Under the pieces are notes generated by a model. It worked only from the letters and a program-made list of their open reading frames with translations. It had not been told where the DNA came from and made no database searches. This document shows positions 8,806 to 17,800 of a stretch of DNA of 64,000 nucleotides, piece after piece. Origin of the DNA: DASQZK01 sp963809925 (GTDB lineage Bacteria > Bacteroidota > Bacteroidia > Bacteroidales > GCA-2748055); the NCBI GenBank assembly GCA_963809925.1, contig CAWELH010000004.1, forward strand, positions 434,001 through 498,000, written 5' to 3'. The translations under genes and the position numbers were made by a program. Each line of letters opens with the position of its first letter. Position 1 is the stretch's first letter.

Positions 8806-9453
8806 TTAGGCATGTTTGAATTTCCTGATCATCTCCGTAGGATCTTCGGCAGAAAAGATTGAATTTCCGATCACAAACACGTCGGTACCGGCATCCATCA
8901 AAGGTCTGATATTATCCATGTTCACACCGCCATCCACTTCAATCAGCGTACTCAGCCCGGCATTCGTAATCATCTTCTTCAGTTTTCTGATCTTATCGTA
9001 GGTTCCCTGGATAAATTCCTGACCACCGAATCCTGGGTTAACTGACATGATCAGGACCATATGAAGATCAGGGATAATTTCTTCCAGGAAAGAAACCGGT
9101 GTATGGGGGTTAATGACCACCGAGGGCGTCATACCTAAACTCCGGATATGCTGAACTGTGCGGTTGAGATGCGGACAGGTCTCAAAGTGAACCGTAAGAT
9201 TATCGGCACCGGCGTCATGGAATTCATCAAGGTACCGGTCAGGATTGACGATCATAAGATGGACGTCAAGCGGCTTACGTGCTACGCTTTTTATTCTTTT
9301 AATGACCGGGAAACCGAAAGAGATATTCGGAACAAAAGAGCCGTCCATGATATCGAGGTGGATCATATCAGCTTCACTGTTGTTGACCATTTCGATTTCA
9401 TCTCCAAGCCGGAGAAAATTGGCGGTAAGGATGGAAGGTGCTATGGCAGGCAT
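8806..9453 (-). CDS. rpe: Ribulose-phosphate 3-epimerase
   Basis: The 215-aa length is normal for the family. It starts A-P-S-I-L-T-A-N-F, and contains H-L-D-I-M-D-G-S-F-V-P-N (catalytic Asp and metal-binding His), D-V-H-L-M-I (second His and Met), S-V-N-P-G-F-G-G-Q (phosphate-binding and lid loop) and E-V-D-G-G-V-N (second catalytic Asp), with G-N-S-I-F at the end of the TIM barrel. It interconverts ribulose 5-phosphate and xylulose 5-phosphate in the non-oxidative pentose phosphate pathway. It lies downstream of rpoD, separated by a terminator hairpin, so it probably receives only read-through or has its own weak promoter. Confidence 0.95.
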   Translation of the reverse strand: MPAIAPSILTANFLRLGDEIEMVNNSEADMIHLDIMDGSFVPNISFGFPVIKRIKSVARKPLDVHLMIVNPDRYLDEFHDAGADNLTVHFETCPHLNRTVQHIRSLGMTPSVVINPHTPVSFLEEIIPDLHMVLIMSVNPGFGGQEFIQGTYDKIRKLKKMITNAGLSTLIEVDGGVNMDNIRPLMDAGTDVFVIGNSIFSAEDPTEMIRKFKHA

Positions 9454-9479
9454 AACGTAGTGAAATTTATTAACGGTAT

Positions 9480-9518
9480 GAAAAGAAAACGGGGTTTAAA
9501 CGATATCGTTTAAACCCC
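9480..9518 (-). terminator. Terminator after rpoD (perfect 28-bp palindrome plus T tract)
   Basis: GGGGTTTAAACGAT is followed directly by its exact reverse complement (9491-9518). On the minus strand the hairpin is followed by GTTTTCTTTTC. It sits between the rpoD stop and the rpe start. The perfect symmetry with no loop bases also fits a protein-binding site. Confidence 0.7.
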
Positions 9519-9548
9519 AAAGTTAAGAATATATACAATACAGGTTGT

Positions 9549-10412
9549 TCAACCCAGGTAAGTTTTCAGTATTTTACTTCGTGTGGTATGCTTTAGTCGT
9601 TTTATGGCTTTCTCTTTGATCTGACGTACACGTTCGCGGGTCAGGTTGAATTCTTCACCAATTTCTTCCAGTGTATGGGGGTGTTTGCCGTTCAGTCCAA
9701 AATATAAACGGATGATGCTGGCTTCCCGGTAGGTGAGTGTTGAAAGCGCACGTTCGATTTCTTTCCGAAGGGATTCATTCAGTAATTCCTTATCAGGACT
9801 CGGCGTGTCAGAATTCAGGAGGACATCATATAAATTTCCCTCCTCGCCTTCCTGAAGCGGGGCGTCCATTGAGACATGTCTGCCCGAGGAGCGAATTGCA
9901 TCCTTAATATCATCGGGGGCAAGTTCCATGGCCTGTGCAATCTCGAGAATGGTAGGTTCACGCTCAAAAGCCTGTTCGAGTTCGTTAAAGGTCTTGTTGA
10001 TTTTATTAATGGAACCGATCTTGTTAAGGGGCAGCCTGACGATCCTTGCCTGTTCTGCGAGAGCCTGAAGGATCGACTGTCTGATCCACCAGACGGCGTA
10101 AGAGATAAACTTAAATCCCCTTGTTTCATCAAAACGCTGGGCAGCTTTTATCAACCCGAGGTTTCCCTCATTAATTAGGTCGGGTAAACTAAGTCCCTGG
10201 TTCTGATATTGTTTGGCAACCGAAACAACAAAACGTAGATTGGCCTTTATAAGCTTCTCAAGGGCCTCGCGATCACCTTTTCTAATCCTGCGTGCTAATT
10301 CGACTTCTTCTTCAGCGGAGATCAGGTCAACCTTGCCAATCTCATGCAAATATTTGTCGAGAGATGGCGTCTCCCTGTTTGTGACCTGTTTGATGATTTT
10401 GAGTTGTCTCAT
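9549..10412 (-). CDS. rpoD: Primary RNA polymerase sigma factor (short Bacteroidota type)
   Basis: At 287 aa it is much shorter than E. coli RpoD because it lacks region 1.1 and the non-conserved insert, as is typical of Bacteroidota. Region 1.2 is seen as D-K-Y-L-H-E-I-G. Region 2 has N-L-R-F-V-V-S-V-A-K-Q-Y, then L-I-N-E-G-N-L-G-L-I-K-A-A-Q-R-F-D and F-S/I-S-Y-A-V-W-W-I-R-Q-S-I (-10 recognition). Region 3 follows with R-L-P-L-N-K. Region 4 ends T-L-E-E-I-G-E-E-F-N-L-T-R-E-R-V-R-Q-I-K (helix-turn-helix). It directs polymerase to TAnnTTTG promoters, several of which are visible in this window. It is divergent from rho, with 455 bp between the two genes. Confidence 0.96.
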   Translation of the reverse strand: MRQLKIIKQVTNRETPSLDKYLHEIGKVDLISAEEEVELARRIRKGDREALEKLIKANLRFVVSVAKQYQNQGLSLPDLINEGNLGLIKAAQRFDETRGFKFISYAVWWIRQSILQALAEQARIVRLPLNKIGSINKINKTFNELEQAFEREPTILEIAQAMELAPDDIKDAIRSSGRHVSMDAPLQEGEEGNLYDVLLNSDTPSPDKELLNESLRKEIERALSTLTYREASIIRLYFGLNGKHPHTLEEIGEEFNLTRERVRQIKEKAIKRLKHTTRSKILKTYLG

Positions 10413-10867
10413 GACGGGCGGGTTAATTTATGAAAATCATACGTTGTTCAGAAGGTTAAAATTTCAGTCTAAATTTAATAAATGAATTGATAGAACCTAA
10501 GATTTACTTTCGTTTCTTAAACAAAAATGCCTGCACTCTTGTTCAGCTAAAAGAAGTCAATGATGACCAAATGAATCGTTCTGTAAATCTTCATATTTCT
10601 CCTCCTCGGTCTAAATGTATATATGTTTTTTAATTATTTAACTCCCTGAGTTCTAAATTATGATGAATTATTTGGTAGTATTGACGAAATCCTTTATACT
10701 TGCATCGGAAATTCATTCCCCAGAATAAACTTTTCGAGCAATTCCTTGATTTCACCAAGCCAAATATTTTTACGGGAGAGATTAAAGTTACGTTGAGATT
10801 CCGTTATATCTGGTTATATTCATATTATTTACTATCTTATTTCTAATTAATTTCCTTTATTAAACTT
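10413..10867. other. Divergent rpoD-rho intergenic region
   Basis: An AT-rich 455-bp gap with no ORF that looks coding. The only element I can support is the rho promoter at 10671-10702. That leaves a rho leader of about 160 nt, which could be where Rho regulates its own transcription, but no defined structure was recognised. I could not place the rpoD promoter. Confidence 0.6.
10671..10702 (+). promoter_or_regulatory. Promoter for rho (TTTG-N20-TATACTTG)
   Basis: TTTG at 10671-10674 and TATACTTG at 10695-10702 are 20 nt apart, as expected for the Bacteroidota housekeeping sigma factor. The second element has one mismatch to TAnnTTTG. Confidence 0.5.
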
Positions 10868-12616
10868 ATGTACGATATTCTTGAATTAAACAAGAAGCTG
10901 CTTTCTGAGTTGCGTGATATTGCTAAGGAGCTTAACATAAAGCGCGTCGACTCTTTTAAAAAGCAGGAACTGATCTATAAAATTCTTGATCAGCAGGCTA
11001 TTGCAGCTTCAGAAGCAAAAACTTCCCGGAAAGAAAATGTTTCCGGTCAAAGACCTCCAAAGAGTCAGTCTGGTAGTGACGAAAAAAGTGCTCAATTGAG
11101 CAGGCAGAGAAGAGGCAGGCCCAGAAAAATTGAAAATCGCCCTCCACCTCAATCTCAATCTCAGTCACCATCACTGCCTCAATCTCCGTCACAATCACAG
11201 CCTCAGTCTCAGGAGAGGAAGGATACTCCTCAACCTGAAAAAACGAGGGTTGAAGAATCTTCTGTCAATCCACCCAGAGACCAGAGACCTCCCCTGAACA
11301 AAAGACCACCCATTGAAAACCGGAGGATAGAAAAACCACAGCAACCTTCAGAATCGGCATCTCACCAGGAAAATGTAAATTCTGCCGATATGCCTGCATC
11401 AGCTCAGCGACGCGATGATAACAAAGACCAGCGAAGGTCAAATTACGACAATAGTTATCGTCAGCAGGGCAAACGCCAGAACGACAGGTACGATTTTGAA
11501 GGACTGATCACCAATTCCGGCGTGCTGGAAATCATGCCCGACGGTTATGGTTTTCTGCGTTCCGCTGATTATAATTATCTCAATTCTCCCGACGATATTT
11601 ATGTTTCACAATCACAGATTAAACTTTTTGGTCTGAAAACCGGTGATACTGTGAAAGGGACAATACGTCCACCAAAGGAAGGTGAGAAATACTTCCCACT
11701 GATCAAGGTTGAAGAGATCAACGGACGATCACCGGATTTTATCCGCGACAGAGTACCCTTCGATTATCTTACACCCTTGTTCCCCGAAGAAAAATTTACA
11801 CTTATCGGAAATGGCCATACGGATCTGTCGGTACGTGTTGTCGACATGTTCTCACCCATTGGAAAAGGACAGAGGGGACTGATCGTGGCACAACCAAAAA
11901 CCGGTAAGACGGTTCTGTTGAAAAATATTGCGAACGCCATTGCCGCCAATCACCCGGAAGTATATATGATCGTTCTTCTTATCGATGAACGCCCGGAAGA
12001 AGTGACCGATATGGCTAGGAATGTCAATGCAGAAGTGATCTCCTCGACCTTCGACGAACCGGCAGAACGCCATGTCAGGGTCGCCAATATTGTTCTTGAA
12101 AAAGCCAAAAGGCTTGTAGAATGCGGCCATGATGTTGTGATCCTGCTCGACTCTATAACTCGTCTCGCCAGGGCTTTCAATACCATTGCTCCTGCATCCG
12201 GTAAGGTCCTCTCAGGGGGTGTGGATGCAAATGCACTGCACAAACCAAAACGTTTTTTCGGTGCTGCCAGAAATATCGAATTCGGCGGTTCACTTACCAT
12301 CCTTGCGACAGCGCTCACAGATACTGGCTCGAAAATGGATGACGTGATTTTCGAAGAATTTAAGGGTACCGGTAACATGGAACTCCAGCTCGATCGTAAG
12401 CTCGCCAACAAAAGGGTATGGCCCGCCGTTGATATCAATGCATCGAGTACCAGGAGGGAAGATCTGCTTCATGACAAGAGCATGCTGAATAAAATCTGGA
12501 TCCTCCGGAATTATCTATCCGACATGACTTCTGTGGAAGCGATGGATTTCATCTCCGACAGGATGGCCAAAACCGAAAGCAATGAAGAATTCCTGATCTC
12601 TATGAATGCAGGCTAA
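10868..12616 (+). CDS. rho: Transcription termination factor Rho with disordered insertion
   Basis: A 582-aa protein, against about 420 in E. coli. Residues 1-45 form the Rho N-terminal helical domain (L-N-K-K-L-L-S-E-L-R-D-I-A-K-E-L). Residues 46-210 are an insertion rich in Q, S, P and charged residues, including a Q-S-Q-S-Q-S-P run around 94-118, predicted disordered. The cold-shock-like RNA-binding domain starts near 217 (G-V-L-E-I-M-P-D-G-Y-G-F-L-R-S). The ATPase has Walker A A-Q-P-K-T-G-K-T near 341 and Walker B V-V-I-L-L-D-S-I-T-R near 422, and the secondary RNA site lies in the S-G-K-V-L-S-G-G-V-D loop. It is a hexameric RNA translocase that ends transcription. Such insertions are common in Bacteroidota Rho proteins, and in Bacteroides one has been linked to condensate formation. 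Confidence 0.97.
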   Translation: MYDILELNKKLLSELRDIAKELNIKRVDSFKKQELIYKILDQQAIAASEAKTSRKENVSGQRPPKSQSGSDEKSAQLSRQRRGRPRKIENRPPPQSQSQSPSLPQSPSQSQPQSQERKDTPQPEKTRVEESSVNPPRDQRPPLNKRPPIENRRIEKPQQPSESASHQENVNSADMPASAQRRDDNKDQRRSNYDNSYRQQGKRQNDRYDFEGLITNSGVLEIMPDGYGFLRSADYNYLNSPDDIYVSQSQIKLFGLKTGDTVKGTIRPPKEGEKYFPLIKVEEINGRSPDFIRDRVPFDYLTPLFPEEKFTLIGNGHTDLSVRVVDMFSPIGKGQRGLIVAQPKTGKTVLLKNIANAIAANHPEVYMIVLLIDERPEEVTDMARNVNAEVISSTFDEPAERHVRVANIVLEKAKRLVECGHDVVILLDSITRLARAFNTIAPASGKVLSGGVDANALHKPKRFFGAARNIEFGGSLTILATALTDTGSKMDDVIFEEFKGTGNMELQLDRKLANKRVWPAVDINASSTRREDLLHDKSMLNKIWILRNYLSDMTSVEAMDFISDRMAKTESNEEFLISMNAG

Positions 12617-12657
12617 TTCTGCACAATTCAGACAGAAATAACATTTCAATATAAAAG

Positions 12658-12690
12658 GCAGAGATTTCATCGGAAATCTCTGCTTTTTAT
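12658..12690 (+). terminator. Rho-independent terminator after rho
   Basis: GCAGAGATTT and AAATCTCTGC form a perfect 10-bp stem with a 6-nt loop, followed by TTTTTATTT. The T tract runs straight into the next repeat cluster. Confidence 0.9.
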
Positions 12691-12853
12691 TTGGTGATCC
12701 GCCTACGCTGAAGCTACGGCGGACGCGATCCACCTACGCTGAAGCTACGGCGGACGCGATCCACCTATGCTGAAGCTACGGCGGACGCGATCCACCTATG
12801 CTGAAGCTACGGCGGACGCGGTCCAACTTCGCTGAAGAGCTACGGCGGACGCG
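12691..12853 (+). repeat. 31-bp tandem repeat array D (about 5 units)
   Basis: Five 31-bp units of the GATCC(A/G)CCTACGCTGAAG type. Two have T in place of C (cctatg) and the last has an AG insertion (gaagagctacgg). It starts 8 bp after the end of the rho terminator stem and ends in GCGGTTTGGTG. Confidence 0.85.
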
Positions 12854-12978
12854 GTTTGGTGAATTGGGGATGATTTTAGGAACTCGATATTTTGAACCAC
12901 ATAAGGCACATAAGATCACATAAGTCTAGAATCCTCATCACTTATTATTTAGTGATTTGGTGATTTGGTGATTTGGTG
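12854..12978 (+). repeat. Composite repeat with alternative CACATAAG cassette, copy 1
   Basis: The usual GAATTGGGGATGATTTTAGGAAC linker is present, but the CCATGG core is replaced by actcgatattttgaacc followed by three CACATAAG units and tctagaatcc. The same cassette is at 18505-18570. It ends in TTGGTGAT period-8 units. Confidence 0.75.
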
Positions 12979-13075
12979 AATTGAAGAGTGACCTATAGAA
13001 CATCGCTAACTTCCTAACTTCATCACCTCATCACTTCCAGTTTGGTGAATGGGGGATGTTCGAAAAAAACACATT
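12979..13075 (+). repeat. GAATTGAAGAGTGACCTA-type repeat unit, single copy
   Basis: The linker GAATTGAAGAGTGACC followed by tatagaacatcgctaacttcctaac and CATCAC units. This is the same unit that is tandemly repeated three times at 43662-43916. Confidence 0.75.
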
Positions 13076-13333
13076 TGTCCTGGCTGATATTCAGTCGTAT
13101 TTCACATTAAGGTTTAATCGGGGGGCACGGGGGAAACCCGGTATGACTTGAATATTAAATTCTGCTCTCTGCTTTATAACATGACAGAGGGTAGCTGAGA
13201 TTTGTTCTTTCGGAGCATTAAGGGTGGTGGGTGGGGGGTGGGATCCCCTACATATTTGTATATAAGAACAATATTGTAAAGGCACAATCTAAAACCAGCA
13301 TCGAAATAATACTGCGATAGAAAAAATACGTCC
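13076..13333. other. Mostly unique spacer in the second repeat cluster
   Basis: No coding potential recognised. Short open frames here are on the minus strand and low in conviction. The stretch 13190-13260 has a weak likeness (gctgagattt, attaaggg, gggggtggg...cccct) to the long G-rich repeat at 1023 and 26396. Confidence 0.4.
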
Positions 13334-13500
13334 GGTCCCTGAGCCTTCCAAAGTCGGTCCCTGAGCTTGCCGAAGGGAGTCCCTAAATCTGCCAAAGCCG
13401 TTCCAGAGCCTGACTATGGCGGTCGTTGAGCGGAACCGAAACGACAAATTCCCACAAAATTGTAAACGACCCCGGTCCCTGAGCTTGCCGAAGGGTTGGC
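13334..13500. repeat. GGTCCCTGAGCTTGCC repeats
   Basis: Two identical 22-bp copies (13356-13377 and 13474-13495) begin GGTCCCTGAGCTTGCC and end in GAAGGG. Two decayed copies lie at 13334-13355 and about 13378-13400. This motif is unrelated to the 31-bp unit. Confidence 0.7.
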
Positions 13501-13660
13501 GATCCGCCTCCGTAGAAGCTACGGCAGACGCGGTTTGTTGAATTGGGGATAATTTAAAGAACCTTATCCAATCCATGGGCAAAACCATGGCTATTGTTGG
13601 TGAATGCCTCCGGCATGGAAGAAGCGATTCTTCAAACACCTCTCATGCTCTCCCCATCTC
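13501..13660 (+). repeat. Composite repeat: one 31-bp unit plus core, copy 5
   Basis: A single diverged 31-bp unit (gatccgcctccgtagaag) is followed by the TTTGTTGAATTGGGGAT linker, the core at 13573 and a pyrimidine tail. Confidence 0.8.
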
Positions 13661-13910
13661 TTCTTATTTGTTGAGTTGTTGAGTTGTTGAGTTGTTAAAT
13701 TGGGGATGAATTTAAGAACGCCATCCTATCCATGGGCGTAACCATGGCTACTATAATTAAATGCCTCCGGCATGGAAGAATCGTCTCTATAAACACCTCT
13801 TAACCTCTCCCCACCACTCTTTAACTTCCTAACTTCCTAACTTCCTAACCCCATAACCCCATAACCCCATAACCCCATAACCCCATAACTTCCTAACTTC
13901 ATCACTTCCT
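13661..13910 (+). repeat. Composite repeat core, copy 6, with long period-8 arms
   Basis: The left arm is a TTGTTGAG array, the core at 13730 is the GTAA variant, and the right arm is a long array of CTTCCTAA and CCCCATAA units. All array units are 8 bp. The right arm enters the 3' end of the minus-strand gene at 13902. Confidence 0.85.
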
Positions 13911-14462
13911 AATATTAAACATATACCCGCAACTCACCCCGGCCCACAGATGAGAAGTGACAGATCCCAGCTCAAAGGCGGTGGTTCCGCCTTCCATGAA
14001 GGAAATAAGCGTCGCCTCCCAGTAAAACCTGGCGTTCTTTTCCTGGTATCGGTAACCAAAGCCGAGATGAGCGAGAAATTCGACACTGCTGCCGTCTTCT
14101 TCTTGCCGCTTCAATAAGAATGTTGATCCTGCGCCGATCTTGATGTGATTGCTGTTAAAGGAGAGAATCTCATTGATCGATAGCGGGACCGTCAGCTTGA
14201 GTGCACCCTTTACCGGTGGATACCATGCAAACCCGGTTTGCATCGATGTTTTAAACTGATCATGGTTCAGGAGGATCCCTTCATAACCGGCAGAATACAA
14301 TCCACCAGGCCCCAGGAGCTCTATATAAATACTGTTTTGGTACCTGAACCCACTGCCGGTTACCAACGTATCAGGCTGCTGTCCCGACACGATGTTTCCA
14401 ATGGTAAGGAAACATGAAATAGTATAAAAGATAAAACGGAAGCCTGATGCTGACATATACAA
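13902..14462 (-). CDS. Small secreted protein, probable outer-membrane beta-barrel
   Basis: A 186-aa protein not assigned to a named family. It begins with a signal-peptide-like stretch (F-R-F-I-F-Y-T-I-S-C-F-L-T-I-G-N, cleavage likely near S-G-Q at 26-28). The rest is made of alternating polar/hydrophobic strands with aromatic girdles (F-A-W-Y-P-P, G-F-G-Y-R-Y, F-Y-W-E-A-T) and ends in G-V-S-C-G-Y-M-F-N-I-R-K. This suits an 8-strand membrane barrel. ATGs at 14462 and 14456 are both possible starts. It is alone on its strand, with a repeat array overlapping its stop codon and the nifJ promoter region upstream. Confidence 0.6.
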   Translation of the reverse strand: MYMSASGFRFIFYTISCFLTIGNIVSGQQPDTLVTGSGFRYQNSIYIELLGPGGLYSAGYEGILLNHDQFKTSMQTGFAWYPPVKGALKLTVPLSINEILSFNSNHIKIGAGSTFLLKRQEEDGSSVEFLAHLGFGYRYQEKNARFYWEATLISFMEGGTTAFELGSVTSHLWAGVSCGYMFNIRK

Positions 14463-14740
14463 TTTTTTATCAATTCACAGCGGCGCAGTTTTGATGATCC
14501 GGAAAAATCTGCTGGATTCAAGGAAGTGAAATCTTTCTTTAAAAAACGATGCATTGAAATTTTTCCGGCCTTACCGCACGCTGTATAAATGTTAAACAAC
14601 TAAATCCATTTATTGTCCGGAAAACCTGTATAGAAATATGATAAAAGTCAGATTTCATAAGGGATTACGGGCATTTATTTGAAATCATTATGAATAAGGT
14701 TGACGAATCTGAATTATGAAATAATTCTCCGTATTTATAG

Positions 14741-14748
14741 TAATTTTG
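14741..14748 (+). promoter_or_regulatory. -7 element (TAATTTTG) for nifJ
   Basis: An exact TAnnTTTG match 58 bp before the nifJ ATG. The -33 element is poor (TTATG about 22 nt upstream), which may mean activator control or simply a weak -33. Confidence 0.5.
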
Positions 14749-14806
14749 TGGGGCATTTAACAGAAATGTTAAAATTTTCAAACAATAAATAATCAATCAA
14801 TTAGAT

Positions 14807-17800
14807 ATGGCTGTTAAAAAGAAATTTGTAACGTGTGACGGAAATTATGCGGCATCCTATATAGCATATATGTTCAGTGAAGTGGCCGCTATTTATCCGA
14901 TCACTCCCTCATCGACCATGGCAGAATATATTGATGAATGGGCTGCTAATGGCAGAAAAAATATTTTCGGGGAAGTTGTAAGGGTAACAGAAATGCAATC
15001 GGAAGGAGGGGCCTCAGGTGCCTTGCACGGATCACTGCAAGCCGGTGCTCTGACCTCGACATTTACTGCATCCCAGGGTCTTCTCCTGATGATCCCAAAC
15101 ATGTATAAAATTTCAGGCGAATTGCTGCCAGGCGTATTTCATGTTTCGGCACGAAGCCTCGCCGCTCAGGCACTTTCAATTTTTGGTGATCACAGCGACG
15201 TTATGAGTACACGCCAGTCTGGTTTTGCCATGCTGGCCACAGGAAGTGTACAGGAAATCATGGATATAGCAAGTATCGCTCACCTTGCCTCAATCAAATC
15301 GAAGATACCTTTCCTTCATTTCTTTGACGGATTCCGGACCTCCCACGAAATTCAAAAGGTGGAAGCACCGTCAATGGATGATCTTGCTAAACTCCTGGAC
15401 AGGGAAGCCCTGCAGGCTTTCAGGGATAACGCTCTGAACCCGGAACACCCTGTAACCAGGGGTACGGCCCAGAACCCGGATATTTATTTCCAGTCCAGGG
15501 AAGCTGCCAATGTTTACTATGATAGAGTTCCGGATATCGTTGAAGATTATATGCAGGAACTTTCAAAAATAACAGGAAGAGAATATCATCCATTCGCTTA
15601 CTACGGTGCTGAAGATGCAGAAAACATCGTCATTGCCATGGGATCTATCACCGAGACCGTTAAGGAAACCATCGATTACCTGATGGAAAAAGGTGAAAAG
15701 ATCGGACTTATCTCTGTTCATCTTTACAGACCTTTCTCGGCAAAATACTTCTTCAATGTACTGCCGAAAACTGTGAAAAGGATAGCCGTACTTGACCGTA
15801 CAAAAGAACCGGGCGCCAACGGTGAGCCTCTTTACCTGGATGTTCGCGACCTTTTCTATGGCAAGGAAAATGCCCCGTTGATCGTAGGTGGCCGTTATGG
15901 ACTAAGTTCGAAGGATACCACGCCGGGAATGATCATTTCTGTTTTCGACAACCTCAAAATGAAAGAACCTAAAAACAGGTTCACCGTGGGTATCGTCGAT
16001 GACGTGTCTTTCCTTTCGCTGCCTCTTGGCCCGAATATCTCTGTCGTTAAGAAAGGAACTTTTGAGGGAAAATTTTACGGCATCGGTGCCGACGGTACAG
16101 TTGGAGCAAATAAAAACTCCATCAAGATCATTGGTGAGTCTACCGATAAATATTGCCAGGCTTATTTTGCTTACGACTCGAAAAAATCGGGAGGTATCAC
16201 TACCTCGCACCTTCGGTTTGGTGAAAAGCCTATCCGTGCACCTTACCTCGTTGTAACACCCGATTTTGTAGCCTGTCATGTGCCCTCATACATAAATAAA
16301 TATGATATGCTGAGGGGGCTTAAAGACGGAGGCACCTTCCTTTTGAACTCCCAGTGGGATGCTGAAGAAACAAGAAGACGCCTCCCCGATGGCATGAAAA
16401 AGTACCTTGCCGACCATAAGATAAACCTCTATATCATCAATGCCACAAAAATTGCCGAAGAAATTGGGCTGGGTACAAGGACAAACACCATTATGCAGTC
16501 TGCATTCTTCAAGATTGCCAATGTGATTCCTTACGAACAGGCTGTGGAGGAGATGAAGAGATTTATCGTGAAGTCATTCGGACGCAAGGGTGAAGATATC
16601 GTGAAGATGAATTATGCTGCTGTTGAAAAAGGTGGTGATGTTGAGAAAGTGGAAGTCTCTCCGGAATGGAGTAAACTCAAAGTTACTCAGGATACGGATA
16701 CCAGGGATATTCCTGATTTCGTAAAAATGGTTGCCGAACCCATGAACCTGATGCAAGGCGACGATCTTCCGGTGAGTGCATTTCAAGGTCGTGAAGACGG
16801 TACATTCCCGGCAGGCCTTACTCAATATGAAAAAAGGGGCATTGCCGTAAATGTGCCTGAATGGCAACCTGAAAACTGTATACAGTGCAACCAGTGCTCA
16901 TATGTCTGTCCTCACGCCTGTATCCGTCCTTTCCTCTTTAATGAGGATGAGATGGCCTTACTACCCGATGGTACAGATACGGTCAAAGCAAACGGAAAAT
17001 CGCTCGCTGGTCTCAACTATAAGATCCAGGTATCTGTCCTCGACTGCACCGGCTGCGGTAACTGCGAGGAGGTTTGTCCCTCCAAGGAAAAAGCTCTCAT
17101 CATGAAGCCGCTTGAGTCCCAGATGGGCGAAGTGGAAAAATGGGACCACATTTCGAAAAATGTGACATACAAGGATACCCTCCTGGATAAGTCGGCCGCC
17201 ATTAAGAATACTCAGTTTGCACAACCTCTCTTCGAATTTTCCGGGGCATGTGCCGGTTGTGGTGAAACGCCTTATGTTAAGCTGGTAACTCAGCTCTATG
17301 GTGAAAGGATGATGGTTGCAAATGCTACGGGTTGTTCTTCAATCTATGGCGGTTCTGCACCTTCAACGCCTTATACATCGAATAATAAGAACGGGTGTGG
17401 TCCGGCATGGGCGAACTCACTCTTTGAAGATAATGCTGAGTACGGTTTTGGAATGGCTACTGGTATTAAACAAATGAGAACTTACATCCAGGGGCTCATG
17501 ACAGAAGCCATTGACAGTGGAGTTGCTGAAGCAACCAAGGCAGTTTTTGCTGAATGGATCGAAGGCATGGATGATTCCATGAATACGGAAGCAACATCTC
17601 AAAAAGTCATCGAGGCTTGTGCAAAAGAAAAATCTCCGGCTGCTAAGGAAATTCTTAACCTGAAGCAATACCTGATTAAGAAGTCGGTATGGATTTTCGG
17701 TGGCGACGGATGGGCATATGATATCGGTTACGGAGGTCTCGACCACGTACTAGCATCCGGTGAAGATGTCAACGTGCTGGTACTAGATACGGAAGTATAT

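Noticed and set aside
13289..13639. 116-codon minus-strand open frame in the second repeat cluster
   Set aside because: It crosses three different repeat families (core, 31-bp unit, GGTCCC motif), so it is not a conserved gene.
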